Assembly (NCBI GenBank): GCA_016700175.1
Contig: CP065003.1
Location: 3,110,001-3,174,000, forward strand
DNA from: Acidobacteriota bacterium
GTDB lineage: Bacteria > Acidobacteriota > Blastocatellia > Pyrinomonadales > Pyrinomonadaceae
DNA: 64,000 bases
Reading direction: 5' to 3'
The notes beneath the pieces were generated by a model that saw nothing but the letters and a program-made list of their open reading frames with translations, did not search any database and was not told where the DNA came from. The position numbers were made by a program, and so were the translations under genes. Each line of letters starts with the position of its first letter. Position 1 is the first letter of the stretch. Shown one piece after another: positions 32,685 through 40,378 of the stretch.

Positions 32685-32973
32685 AACCGTCTAGAGCAGC
32701 CCTCTGAGCTGCATTTGCCGGGCGTAGCCCGGCTAAATCGACGACCCAAAAGACCCCGTTTAGAGCAGCCCTCCGGGCTGCTCTTCCGCGCGTACGCTCC
32801 GATTTGCGGGCGAGGACGCCAGCGGTCCAACTGCCGCGGAGCGGCGACGCCTCCCGTTGTCCTGAGACTGTAACAACTCGCGGCTTGCACCGCACTGCAC
32901 GCGGGACGCGTGCGCTCCGATTTGCGGGCGAGGACGCCCGCGGTCCAGGCCGACAGGCTGAAGCCTATCGTAC
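32685..32973. repeat. REP cluster with GCACGCG and AGGCTTCAGCCT-type hairpins
   Basis: CCGTCTAGAGCAGCCCTCTG at about 32688 and CCGTTTAGAGCAGCCCTCCG at about 32756 are followed by CGTACGCTCCGATTTGCGGG, repeated at about 32790 and 32910, and by GACAGGCTGAAGCCTATCG at about 32952. It fills the 335-bp gap before the YdeI gene stop. Confidence 0.88.
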
Positions 32974-32974
32974 C

Positions 32975-33532
32975 TCAGACCAGCTTTTCGCCTTTTTCGC
33001 ACGCCGCGATCACCTTCGCAAGCCTCCGTTCGCGGGTCTTATCCATCTTCGCGCTCATCACCCATTTCTGCGACAGTTTGCGCGCGTATGGAGGCTGAAC
33101 CTTGAAATGGTCCCACGCCTCCTTGTTCTTCTTGAATGCGTCCTTGAATTCCTTGCTGAAGGTCGGCGATTCACCTTCGTATGAGTAGGTTCCAGACTTC
33201 TCGTCTGTTCTTTTCTCGTAGGCAGAGAGCCCAGCCGCGCGCATCAGACCGGCCTTTTTCAGCTTCTCGACTTTCTCGATGTTGACCTTGCTCCAGATAC
33301 CGGACGGCCGGCGCGGCGTGAACCTGATCGAATAGCTTTCGTCGTCGATCTTTCTTCGAATGCCGTCGATCCACCCAAAACAAAGGGCCTGGTCCACGGA
33401 CTCAGGCCACGTCATCGAAGGTTTTTCGCTCGACACTTTGTAGTAGCCCACGATCAGCTCGTCACATTTGTCGTGATTTTCGCGGAGCCACTCGCGGAAT
33501 TCATCCTGTGTTGCGAAGAACCTGGGCCTCAT
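32975..33532 (-). CDS. YdeI/OmpD-associated family protein
   Basis: A 185-residue protein with the family motifs FATQDEFREWLRENHDKCDELIVGYYK, SVDQALCFGWIDGIRR, IRFTPRRPSGIWSKVN and the C-terminal TRERRLAKVIAACEKG. It is implicated in protection from cationic peptides in enterobacteria; the mechanism is unknown. The ATG overlaps the stop of the upstream DUF4440/VOC gene by 4 bp. Confidence 0.9.
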   Translation of the reverse strand: MRPRFFATQDEFREWLRENHDKCDELIVGYYKVSSEKPSMTWPESVDQALCFGWIDGIRRKIDDESYSIRFTPRRPSGIWSKVNIEKVEKLKKAGLMRAAGLSAYEKRTDEKSGTYSYEGESPTFSKEFKDAFKKNKEAWDHFKVQPPYARKLSQKWVMSAKMDKTRERRLAKVIAACEKGEKLV

Positions 33533-34344
33533 TTCTTGAAGACCGGGTTGTAGATCAGACCGATGATGTTGTCCCAGGGATCCTTTACCGAGGCGACCAC
33601 CACTCCGCCGCCGACTTCCATCGGCTCTTCGTGCTTTGAGGCGCCGCGCTCGATGAACCGATTGTAAGCCGCCGCGCAGTCGGGGACCGCCCAGTACGTT
33701 ATCTGCGAGTTTCCGGCCACGCGCGTGCCTTCTGCCGGCTGTATCCCGAGCTCGTATCCGTTAATGTTGAAGCCGACATAGAAGGGTTCGTCGAAGTACG
33801 GTTCGGTCCCGAACGCCTTTGCGTACCACGCTTTCGCCTTCTCAATGTCCGGCACGAAATAAGCCGCCGTCGCAATACCTATGAATTCATCGCTCATTTT
33901 CTTCTCGGTTGAAGGAGCAGCGGGGACCGCCGCTTCCGTGTGAAGCGTCATCAGCCACGCGCCGTCCTTCCTCACATAAGTTGAAGTGTGATACGAATCC
34001 CCGGTGATGTCCTTTCCGTTATAGGAGCCCTTGATGAACGCGCGGTAGATGATGATCGCGACGCCTCGGTCGGGGAACCGGACGGTGATTTCCGAGAAAC
34101 GGTAGTCGTCTAGAACAGCCTGCCGAAATCCCTCGACCTCGTCCGCTTTTGTCAGCACACCGCCCGAAAACACGCCGTTGAAGTTCTCGTCGAAGATCTC
34201 GGGAAGGGCTTCAAGGTTCTTCGCCTTCAGTTGATCGTAAAAATACCGCTCGCGCCTGATGATCTCTTCGCCGGACTGGGCGAACACGGGTGCCAGCGAT
34301 GCCAGCACGATCAAAACAACGACGCTTATCCTGGTTTCGAACAT
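33529..34344 (-). CDS. Exported DUF4440 (SnoaL-like) / VOC fusion protein
   Basis: A 271-residue protein. The signal peptide (MFETRISVVVLIVLASLAPVFAQ) is followed by a SnoaL/DUF4440 domain (EEIIRRERYFYDQLKAKNLEALPEIFDENF...YVRKDGAWLMTLHTEA, about 25-130). After a linker comes a VOC domain (about 145-270: YFVPDIEKAKAWYAKAFGTEPYF...VKDPWDNIIGLIYNP). KKMSDEFIGIATA at the junction, with an internal Met, suggests two formerly separate genes joined. Ligands are unknown. Confidence 0.82.
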   Translation of the reverse strand: MFETRISVVVLIVLASLAPVFAQSGEEIIRRERYFYDQLKAKNLEALPEIFDENFNGVFSGGVLTKADEVEGFRQAVLDDYRFSEITVRFPDRGVAIIIYRAFIKGSYNGKDITGDSYHTSTYVRKDGAWLMTLHTEAAVPAAPSTEKKMSDEFIGIATAAYFVPDIEKAKAWYAKAFGTEPYFDEPFYVGFNINGYELGIQPAEGTRVAGNSQITYWAVPDCAAAYNRFIERGASKHEEPMEVGGGVVVASVKDPWDNIIGLIYNPVFKK

Positions 34345-34389
34345 CGCTCAAGCTGCCGGAGAGACGGTCGATCTCCCCGGGGACCTCCC

Positions 34390-34929
34390 CTATTCTTCCT
34401 CGTCACTTCCCGAGGCTTCGGGAACATCGACATCCATAGGCATGCCGCTTCCCGCTTCGACGATCCCTTCGGAGACGCCCGCCTCAGCCGCAGCTGCGCC
34501 AGATGATATTCCGGCTCCGGCCGTCACGGTTGCCGGTCCCGCGGTCAGGTTCTTGCCGAGGATCGTGAACGGGATGTACATGAAGAAACCGAGCACCGCG
34601 ACCCAGATCGGATGGGGCAGCATTATCAAATTCAGGATCCAGCCGATCGTGAACAGTCCGCCGACGATGATCGGGATCAGATTGCCTTTGCTTTCCGCGA
34701 TCTTGCCGATCAGAAGCCCGGCGGCGAACGAACCGATCGCGTATCCGGCGAGGACCACGCCGTACATTGCCGGCGAGAGGCTCTCCATATACGCTTTGAT
34801 CGAATCAAGGTTGTTCGTGTCGAGCGCGACGGGCGGCGGGAAAACAAGCGTGCCGATCGTCTGGATCGCCGTGAACACGACCCAGCCAACGATGAGACCT
34901 AAAATGGCGGCGAGAATGTTTCGGACCAT
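34390..34929 (-). CDS. Four-helix membrane protein of unknown function
   Basis: The ATG at 34929 has GAGGTGAAAAG just upstream and gives 179 residues. Hydrophobic segments lie at about 4-25 (ILAAILGLIVGWVVFTAIQ), 55-75 (YGVVLAGYAIGSFAAGLLIG), 84-104 and 107-125. The tail is Ala/Gly-rich then acidic (SGSDEEE). The longer frame from 34980 lacks a ribosome site. I recognise no transporter signature. Confidence 0.7.
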   Translation of the reverse strand: MVRNILAAILGLIVGWVVFTAIQTIGTLVFPPPVALDTNNLDSIKAYMESLSPAMYGVVLAGYAIGSFAAGLLIGKIAESKGNLIPIIVGGLFTIGWILNLIMLPHPIWVAVLGFFMYIPFTILGKNLTAGPATVTAGAGISSGAAAAEAGVSEGIVEAGSGMPMDVDVPEASGSDEEE

Positions 34930-35037
34930 CTTTTCACCTCTGAATAGAATTTTGGGGGATTCTAACACAAGTGAGTTCATAGGCTTGGCTGAGTTCGTTC
35001 TCCGTCGCCGCTACCCTCTCGGACCGCGGGCGCGAAA

Positions 35038-35287
35038 GAAGGACTGAGAGGAAAGGACTGAGGACAACAAGAAGGACTGAGAGGAAAGGACTGAGGACAA
35101 CAAGAAGGACTGAGACGAAAGGACAGAGGACTGAGCCGAATATTTGACAGTCGTTCCATATTGAATATCTTCCCTCAGCCCTCAGCCCTCAGCCCTCAGC
35201 CCTCAGCCCTCAGCCCTCAGCCCTCAGCCCTCAGCCCTCAGCCCTCAGCCCTCAGCCCTCAGCCCTCAGCCCTCAGTCCTCAGTCCT
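35038..35287. repeat. Facing AAGGACTGAGAGG / GCCCTCA 8-bp arrays
   Basis: Three AAGGACTGAGAGGAAAGGAC-type units (35038-35135) face about 14 tandem CCCTCAGC units ending in TCCTCAGT (35173-35287). The units are the complement of GCTGAGGG, a one-base variant of the TCCTCAGT family. This is the bulk of the 564-bp gap 34930-35493. Confidence 0.93.
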
Positions 35288-35401
35288 TCGTGCTCCTTGC
35301 GTTACATCCGTAACATTCCGATAACAATTTCTTATGCCTTTCGCGTGTGCAGAATGCTAGAAATCGTTTACAGCGAATCGATTAACGCGACGAAATGCCC
35401 C

Positions 35402-35436
35402 TTTTCCACAAGCTTTTCCACAGTGATTTGTGGAAA
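35402..35436. promoter_or_regulatory. Three DnaA-box-like TTTTCCACA motifs
   Basis: TTTTCCACA at 35402-35410 and 35414-35422, and TTGTGGAAA at 35428-35436, are packed in 35 bp upstream of a small gene. They match the TTTTCCACA form of DnaA box. Their position just before a candidate promoter suggests regulation of the small gene. Confidence 0.4.
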
Positions 35437-35445
35437 TCTCGATCC

Positions 35446-35475
35446 TTGAAATCGAGCGTTGCATTAATGTATCAT
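35446..35475 (+). promoter_or_regulatory. Candidate sigma70-type promoter of the 62-residue protein gene
   Basis: TTGAAA at 35446-35451 and TATCAT at 35470-35475 with 18 bp spacing, 18 bp before the ATG at 35494. It follows the TTTTCCACA cluster directly. The match is reasonable but unsupported by other data. Confidence 0.35.
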
Positions 35476-35493
35476 CGTTTCATTTCTAAAACA

Positions 35494-35682
35494 ATGATCC
35501 TCGAGCTCGACAAACTCAAACTGGATATCGATCAGATCGCCGCCATACGAAAGCTGGACAAGCGCAAGATAAAGGTCCATCTGAAGAGCGGGCAGAACTT
35601 CACTTTCGAAGGCCAGGAGGCGGAACTGATCTGGGACCTGTTCGAGAACGAACGGAAATCGACGGGAATGGGAGCGGCGTAA
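35494..35682 (+). CDS. Small hypothetical protein (62 residues)
   Basis: The start at 35494 (MILELDKLKLDIDQIAAIRK) is favoured because the longer frame from 35395 begins in the TTTTCCACA cluster. It is a compact, charged protein: a helix, then KRKIKVHLKSGQNFTFEGQE, which reads like two beta strands, then a helix. Coding character is good. I know no family; a small DNA- or RNA-binding protein is conceivable. Confidence 0.55.
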   Translation: MILELDKLKLDIDQIAAIRKLDKRKIKVHLKSGQNFTFEGQEAELIWDLFENERKSTGMGAA

Positions 35683-35722
35683 AGAGTGACGAGTGACGAG
35701 CAGCGTTTGGAGGCGTCGCGAT

Positions 35723-36012
35723 AATGCGCCCTGTTTAGAGCAGCGCTTGCGCTGCCAAGGCCGTGCGCAGCACGGCTAGCCCAATACACAATGCGACCCC
35801 GTTTAGAGCAGCCCTCCTATTGCAGCGCAAGCGCTGCTCTAAACGGGGTTGAGTGGCGTGTGCGATGAAGACGGGCTGCGCCCGCCTTCTGCAGCCCCGA
35901 GGGCTGCTCTAAACGGGGTTTAGAGAGGGCGCTGAATTCCGCGCGTCCGCGCGGCGCAAACTGATGTTCGCGGTACCTCGACAGCCCCGAGGGCTGCTCT
36001 AAACGGGGCGCC
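35723..36012. repeat. Five-REP cluster
   Basis: REPs at about 35730, 35799, 35822, 35890 and 35979 in alternating orientation. The pair at 35799-35848 faces head to head with one palindrome half lost (AGCCCTCCTATTGCAGCGCA). CGCTGCTCTAAACG at 35832-35845 is a perfect predicted IS110 target. The CGCGCGTCCGCGCGGCGCAA box is also present. Confidence 0.9.
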
Positions 36013-36078
36013 TAATTTGTGCAGGTGAGTCAGGCAGCGCTGCCGATTGATCGCTGACCGTCGACCATTGATCATTGG

Positions 36079-36285
36079 CTAAGCGATTCTCAGATTCCTC
36101 TTCTTCAGAGGAAAGCCCCTGTCTACCTCTTTGAAGATCATCGGCTGGAGGAGGCGCAACGGTTCCCGGCCGTTGGACGATATGACGGTGAGGCTGCCGT
36201 GAAGCTCCCAGCCGGAGGCCAGGCGCTCGTTGACAAGGTCCGAGAGCTGTTCCGGTGAATCGGCTGTGACGATCTCATATCTCAT
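36079..36285 (-). CDS. DUF1737 family protein
   Basis: A 68-residue protein from the ATG at 36285 (AGAAGAGGATGC upstream): MRYEIVTADSPEQLSDLVNERLASGWELHG, then the PMIFKE segment. This is the whole DUF1737 domain, whose function is unknown. The much longer frame reaching 36618 shadows the divergent gene and is rejected. Confidence 0.85.
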   Translation of the reverse strand: MRYEIVTADSPEQLSDLVNERLASGWELHGSLTVISSNGREPLRLLQPMIFKEVDRGFPLKKRNLRIA

Positions 36286-36490
36286 AGAGCATCCTCTTCT
36301 GCCGCCCACAAAATGCCGGGAAGGTCTGTTGGTGGAAGTGATCGGCGCGTGTGCGCCGACTACGAGACCATACATCATCGGGGATAGCGATTCAATAATT
36401 TTTCGGGGCGCCGAAGAAGATCTGCTTGACCGCCGCGCGGTTTGCCAATAGCATTTGAGGTCCCTGAAGCATTCAATAAGGAGAAGTAAT

Positions 36491-36937
36491 ATGGATAAAG
36501 CAAAATCTGCCGAACTCTTGATACAGCTGTACGATCTGCGCCGCGAAACCACGATGAGAGAGGCGCGAAACTGGATCGGCACGTTCTTTCCAAAGAGCGC
36601 CGAGGAACTCTCAAACACGATGATGGACCCGGACGTGGGCGGCTATCTGCGGATGGTCATTTCGTACTGGGACATGGCCTGTTCGTTCGTGAATCACGGA
36701 GCGATCGACCGTGAAATGTTCAATGATGTCAGCGGCGAGTTCCTGTTCGTCTACTGCAAGATCAGATCGTTCATCCCGGAGATCCGTGAAATGTACGACA
36801 GCCCCGAATGGATGGCCCATTTTGAGAAGGTCGTCGAGGGAATGCCCGGATCCGCCGAGAGGATCGAGAAGATGGAATCCTGGATGAAGGACTTCGAGGC
36901 GCAAATGACCGAGCAGGCTTCCGGCCAGGCGGGATAG
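36491..36937 (+). CDS. DUF4760-like hypothetical protein
   Basis: From the ATG at 36491 (AAGGAGAAG upstream) the protein has 148 residues, is mostly helical, and has aromatic and acidic segments (EARNWIGTFFPKSAEEL, VISYWDMACSFVNHGAIDREMFNDVSGE). The pattern resembles DUF4760, but I cannot verify it. Cytosolic. It precedes the DUF1579-like gene by 9 bp, so the two are probably co-transcribed. Confidence 0.7.
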   Translation: MDKAKSAELLIQLYDLRRETTMREARNWIGTFFPKSAEELSNTMMDPDVGGYLRMVISYWDMACSFVNHGAIDREMFNDVSGEFLFVYCKIRSFIPEIREMYDSPEWMAHFEKVVEGMPGSAERIEKMESWMKDFEAQMTEQASGQAG

Positions 36938-36946
36938 GAGTGAAGG

Positions 36947-37405
36947 ATGAGCCTTGAATCGATATTCGTACTCGAAGGACAGTGGGAGGGAACCTACAAG
37001 CTTTGGTTCTCGCCCGCCGAACCGCATCTGGAATCGGAAACGACTGCCGGCATAAAGCGCGGCGTGAACTTCACGTGCGCGAAGATCGCTTATGACTGGG
37101 TCTACGAGGAAAAGAAGCAGGAAGGCCTGATCGTTCTGGCCTTCAATCCGAACCGCGAACTGGTGCGGGCGGCCTGGTTCGATTCCTTCCACATGGCCAA
37201 CGACTTTATGGACTGCGAGGGCTTCTCAAAGGACGGCACGGTCAATGTCCTCGGATCGTATACGGCGCCGGTCGGGCCTGCCTGGTACTGGCGCACGATC
37301 CTCGACGCTCCGGAAGGAGCGTTCAGGATGAGGATGTACAACATCCACCCGGACGGCACGGAGGAACTCGCGGTCGACGCGGTCTACTCACGAAGCGAAA
37401 AGTAG
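36947..37405 (+). CDS. DUF1579-like protein
   Basis: 152 residues with the lipocalin-like opening LEGQWEGTYKLWFSPAEP and a series of beta strands (FNPNRELVRAAWFDSFHMAND, VNVLGSYTAPVGPAWYWRT), consistent with DUF1579-type small-molecule-binding barrels. No signal peptide. The stop TAG is embedded in GAAAAGTAGAAG, the beginning of the AGTAAAA repeat block. Confidence 0.7.
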   Translation: MSLESIFVLEGQWEGTYKLWFSPAEPHLESETTAGIKRGVNFTCAKIAYDWVYEEKKQEGLIVLAFNPNRELVRAAWFDSFHMANDFMDCEGFSKDGTVNVLGSYTAPVGPAWYWRTILDAPEGAFRMRMYNIHPDGTEELAVDAVYSRSEK

Positions 37406-37545
37406 AAGTTAGCAAGTAAAAAGTAAAAGGTAAAAAGTAAAAAAGCCGTTGCTTTTCATGTCGTGATCTTAGTAGTAGACGCCGGAAAGCATTCGACTTT
37501 TCTACTTTTTACCTTTTACTTTTCACCTTGTACTTTTAACTTGGC
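37398..37545. repeat. Facing AGTAAAA / TTTTACT arrays
   Basis: AAGTAAAAAGTAAAAGGTAA (about 37420-37445) faces CTTTTCTACTTTTTACCTTT and TTACTTTTCACCTTG (about 37495-37545), with 50 bp between. Same family as 25715-25830. Confidence 0.9.
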
Positions 37546-37629
37546 CGTCCATTTTCCGCGCCCTCGTTCGTCTAGTCCCTGAAACCGAGAGTTTCGTATA
37601 ACATTCAACAGAGGAAGGAGACAACGACG

Positions 37630-37983
37630 ATGGAAGGATTCATGCTTTTGCTTCACGACAGGACCACTCAGCAGGGTGACCTGTCCCCGGAAGAGATCCA
37701 GGGAATAATCGCCGAATACGTCGCCTGGCGCGACAAGATCGCGGAACAGGGCCTGCTCATCGGAGGCGAAAAACTCGCGGACGACGAGGGACGCCAACTC
37801 GTGCTCGATGACGGAGCGATCAGGGTGACCGACGGGCCGTACGCCGAGGCCAAAGAGGTGCTTGGGGGCTACTTCGCCATCAAGGCCGCCGATTACGACG
37901 AGGCGGTCGAGATATCGAAGGACTGCCCGCACCTGAAGTACGGCGGCCGGATCGAGCTCAGGAAGATCGACAATCACCGCTGA
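37630..37983 (+). CDS. YCII-related (DGPF) protein
   Basis: 117 residues with MLLLHDR at the start, VTDGPYAEAKEVLGGYFAIKAADYDEAVEISKDCPHLKYGGRIELRKI, the classic DGPF/YCII signature. GGAAGGAGACAACG is upstream. Such genes almost always sit next to a DUF6596 sigma factor, as here (3 bp between genes). The partnership suggests a signalling module, but its input is unknown. Confidence 0.94.
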   Translation: MEGFMLLLHDRTTQQGDLSPEEIQGIIAEYVAWRDKIAEQGLLIGGEKLADDEGRQLVLDDGAIRVTDGPYAEAKEVLGGYFAIKAADYDEAVEISKDCPHLKYGGRIELRKIDNHR

Positions 37984-37986
37984 CCG

Positions 37987-39279
37987 ATGCCGGGCGACAA
38001 CAACGTAATCGAATCGGTCGATCATCTGTTCCGGCGCCACGCCGGACAGATGACGGCCGTTTTAACACGGATCTTCGGTTTCGGAAAGATCGACCTTATA
38101 GAGGACGCGATCCAGGAATCGATGCTCCGCGCGCTCAGCCATTGGAGCTACAAAGGACTTCCCGACAATCCGAGGGCCTGGCTGATCCAGGTCGCGAAGA
38201 ACAACATCCTCGACCGCCTCAGGAAGAGCTCTCGCGACGCGGATCTCGAGGAAGAATCGAAACTTCTCGACGCCTGGGCGCGTTCCGCCGGCTCCAACAT
38301 CGATGCGGCTTTCGAGAAAGAGATCCGTGAGGACCAGCTGCAGATGATCTTTGCCTGCTGCCACCCCGCGCTTACGCCCGACAGCCGCATCGCACTGACT
38401 CTGAAAACGGTCGGCGGATTCAGCGTTACAGAGATCGCCACCGCATTCCTCTCGAACAAGGAGGCCGTCGCGAAAATGCTTGTCCGCGCGAAGAAGAAGC
38501 TGCGCGACGAAGGCGCGAGGATGGAGATTCCCGTCCCTTCAGAGCTTCGCCCCAGGCTTGAATCGGTACTGAAGGTCCTGTACCTGATGTTCAACGAAGG
38601 ATATTCGGCGTCCGGAGGTGAGATTGCGGTCCGGACGGACCTATGTCACGAAGCGATCCGGCTTGCGAAGCTCCTCGCCGACCATCCGCTCACTTCTCAG
38701 CCGAAGGTCCACGCGCTCGCGGCGCTATTTCTCTTTCAGGCGTCGAGGCTTCCCGCCAGGAGCGGCGAGGGAGGAACGCTGATCGTTCTGCCGGACCAGG
38801 ACAGGACCTTGTGGAACAGAGAGATGATCGGCGATGGGCTCCGGCATTTCCGGGCCTCCGCGAGCGGTGGCGAGATCAGCGATTATCACATCGAGGCCGA
38901 GATCGCCTCGTACCACGCCGTTTCGGAAGACTACGGATCCACGGACTGGAATTCGCTCCTCGACGCGTATGATCGGCTAATGGCCGTCAGGCCGTCGCCG
39001 ATCGCGGCGCTCAACAGGATCATCGCGCTCGCGGAGGTTGAGGGAGAGGACAAGGCGCTGAATGAACTTCAGTCGCTTGCAGACGAGAAGCTCGAGGCAT
39101 ATTACCCGTACCACGTGACGCTTGCGGAGCTTCAGCGGCGAACCGGCCGTCGTGAAGAAGCGCTGCGATCGTACGAGTTTGCTGCGGGGCTGGTCGAGAA
39201 TGCGGCGACAAGGTGCTTTATCGAAGAGAAGATTGAGGGGATCAGGTCACGCGGTTCGCTGGAAGAACATTCGCTGTAG
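37987..39279 (+). CDS. RNA polymerase sigma factor, ECF-like with DUF6596
   Basis: A 430-residue protein. Region 2 (about 10-85) includes LIEDAIQESMLRALSHW and NPRAWLIQVAKNNILDRLR. Region 4 (about 125-180) includes LTLKTVGGFSVTEIATAFLSNKEAVAKMLVRAKKKLR. The C-terminal ~240 residues match DUF6596 (LYLMFNEGYSASGGEIAVRTDLCHEAIRLA) with TPR-like helices. It directs RNA polymerase to its own promoters. It is translationally close to the YCII gene, the usual pair. Confidence 0.94.
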   Translation: MPGDNNVIESVDHLFRRHAGQMTAVLTRIFGFGKIDLIEDAIQESMLRALSHWSYKGLPDNPRAWLIQVAKNNILDRLRKSSRDADLEEESKLLDAWARSAGSNIDAAFEKEIREDQLQMIFACCHPALTPDSRIALTLKTVGGFSVTEIATAFLSNKEAVAKMLVRAKKKLRDEGARMEIPVPSELRPRLESVLKVLYLMFNEGYSASGGEIAVRTDLCHEAIRLAKLLADHPLTSQPKVHALAALFLFQASRLPARSGEGGTLIVLPDQDRTLWNREMIGDGLRHFRASASGGEISDYHIEAEIASYHAVSEDYGSTDWNSLLDAYDRLMAVRPSPIAALNRIIALAEVEGEDKALNELQSLADEKLEAYYPYHVTLAELQRRTGRREEALRSYEFAAGLVENAATRCFIEEKIEGIRSRGSLEEHSL

Positions 39280-39314
39280 CATTCATCGCGAATGGCTTTG
39301 GCAAACTGCTCTTG

Positions 39315-39459
39315 CATCAGTTGCCCCCCGCTTCAGCGGGGGGACCGAAAGGGCCAATAGATCATTTCGCCGGCTTCAGCCGGCGGTTTATGGGGCTAAC
39401 GCCCCTGAAATTCTTATTACAACCGGTTATCCCCCCGCTGAAGCGGGGGGCAACTGATG
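39315..39459. repeat. Composite four-hairpin element, copy 1
   Basis: Outer arms CAGTTGCCCCCCGCTTCAGC (39317-39336) and CCCCCCGCTGAAGCGGGGGG (39431-39450, continuing CAACTGAT) are inverted to each other and each is a hairpin. The interior holds GCCGGCTTCAGCCGGC (39369-39384), then GGGGCTAACGCCCC (39392-39405). See copy 2 at 59043-59184, which has the interior reversed. Confidence 0.9.
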
Positions 39460-39499
39460 GCTCCTCAATTATGGCCGGTCGAATTTCTTTCCCTTTCAT

Positions 39500-39883
39500 T
39501 CACCCCTCCGCATGGAGCGCGACACGGTTTCCCTCGCTGTCGGTGAAGAACGCCATGTAGCCGATCTCTTCGCTGATCTGCGTTTTGGGAATGACGATCG
39601 TTCCACCGGCGGGTTCGATCCGGTCGATCACTTTCTGGATCTCCGGGTTTGCGTTCAGATAAATGACCGCGCCGTCCTGGGACGGCTTGTACATCTCGTG
39701 CTGGCAAAGCGCGCCGTGCACGTGGCCGCTTCCCATCTCCATCGGAAACGTGACCATCTTGAATTCGGGCATAGGAAGCTCCTGCATCTCGATGTCGAAG
39801 ATCGTTTCGTAGAACTTCCGCGCGCGGTCCATGTCAGATACCGGAATCTCGAACCAGCTGACGGTGTGTGAATTCTTGTCCAT
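39500..39883 (-). CDS. VOC family protein
   Basis: 127 residues: VSWFEIPVSDMDRARKFYETIFD, then MVTFPMEMGSGHVHGALCQHEMY, and closing DSEGNRVALHAEG. Related to small VOC proteins such as 26222-26593. One module per chain, so the active form is probably a dimer. The substrate is unknown. GGGAGGAGTAA precedes the ATG. Confidence 0.9.
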   Translation of the reverse strand: MDKNSHTVSWFEIPVSDMDRARKFYETIFDIEMQELPMPEFKMVTFPMEMGSGHVHGALCQHEMYKPSQDGAVIYLNANPEIQKVIDRIEPAGGTIVIPKTQISEEIGYMAFFTDSEGNRVALHAEG

Positions 39884-39918
39884 ATTACTCCTCCCTTGCA
39901 GGCGCAGATTCTAACGCC

Positions 39919-40326
39919 TTACCGCCAGATACCCAAAATGAAACCGATCACCGCGAAATAGACCGTGATGTAGCCGCAGTTGATCGCGAGATACTTGAAC
40001 GAACGCTGTTCGAAGAGGCCGATGATGATAAAGGTCGTCACGACCCATCCGACGCCCGCCAGCAGTCCCGCGATCACGCCCCACTGCCACGTCGTTCCGG
40101 GAGCGGCGAGAAAGAATGCGAGGTTGTACGAGATGATGTACGCCAGAACGAACGAGCCTCCGAACGTCTTCAAGGGACTCGCGTTCTTCAGCTGATCGTC
40201 GGTCAGCCCGACCTCTTTCTGCCACGCCTTGGCGAAGAGGATCGGCGACCACCAGAGCGCGCCGATGACAAGGCTCATCAGCGCGCAGACAAAAACAGCA
40301 ATATGATTGATGTAGAAGTTTTCCAT
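39919..40326 (-). CDS. DUF1761 membrane protein
   Basis: 135 residues with about four transmembrane helices: N-terminal HIAVFVCALMSLVIGALWWSPILFAKAWQKEVG is diagnostic of DUF1761, followed by VLAYIISYNLAFFLAA, GVIAGLLAGVGWVVTTFII and a C-terminal ITVYFAVIGFILGIW. Function unknown. It stands alone between a VOC gene and an AraC regulator on the same strand. Confidence 0.9.
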   Translation of the reverse strand: MENFYINHIAVFVCALMSLVIGALWWSPILFAKAWQKEVGLTDDQLKNASPLKTFGGSFVLAYIISYNLAFFLAAPGTTWQWGVIAGLLAGVGWVVTTFIIIGLFEQRSFKYLAINCGYITVYFAVIGFILGIWR

Positions 40327-40378
40327 AGTGCGGAGATTCTAGCTCCGTCGGAAAACCCCGGTATTGGAAAATATTTAC

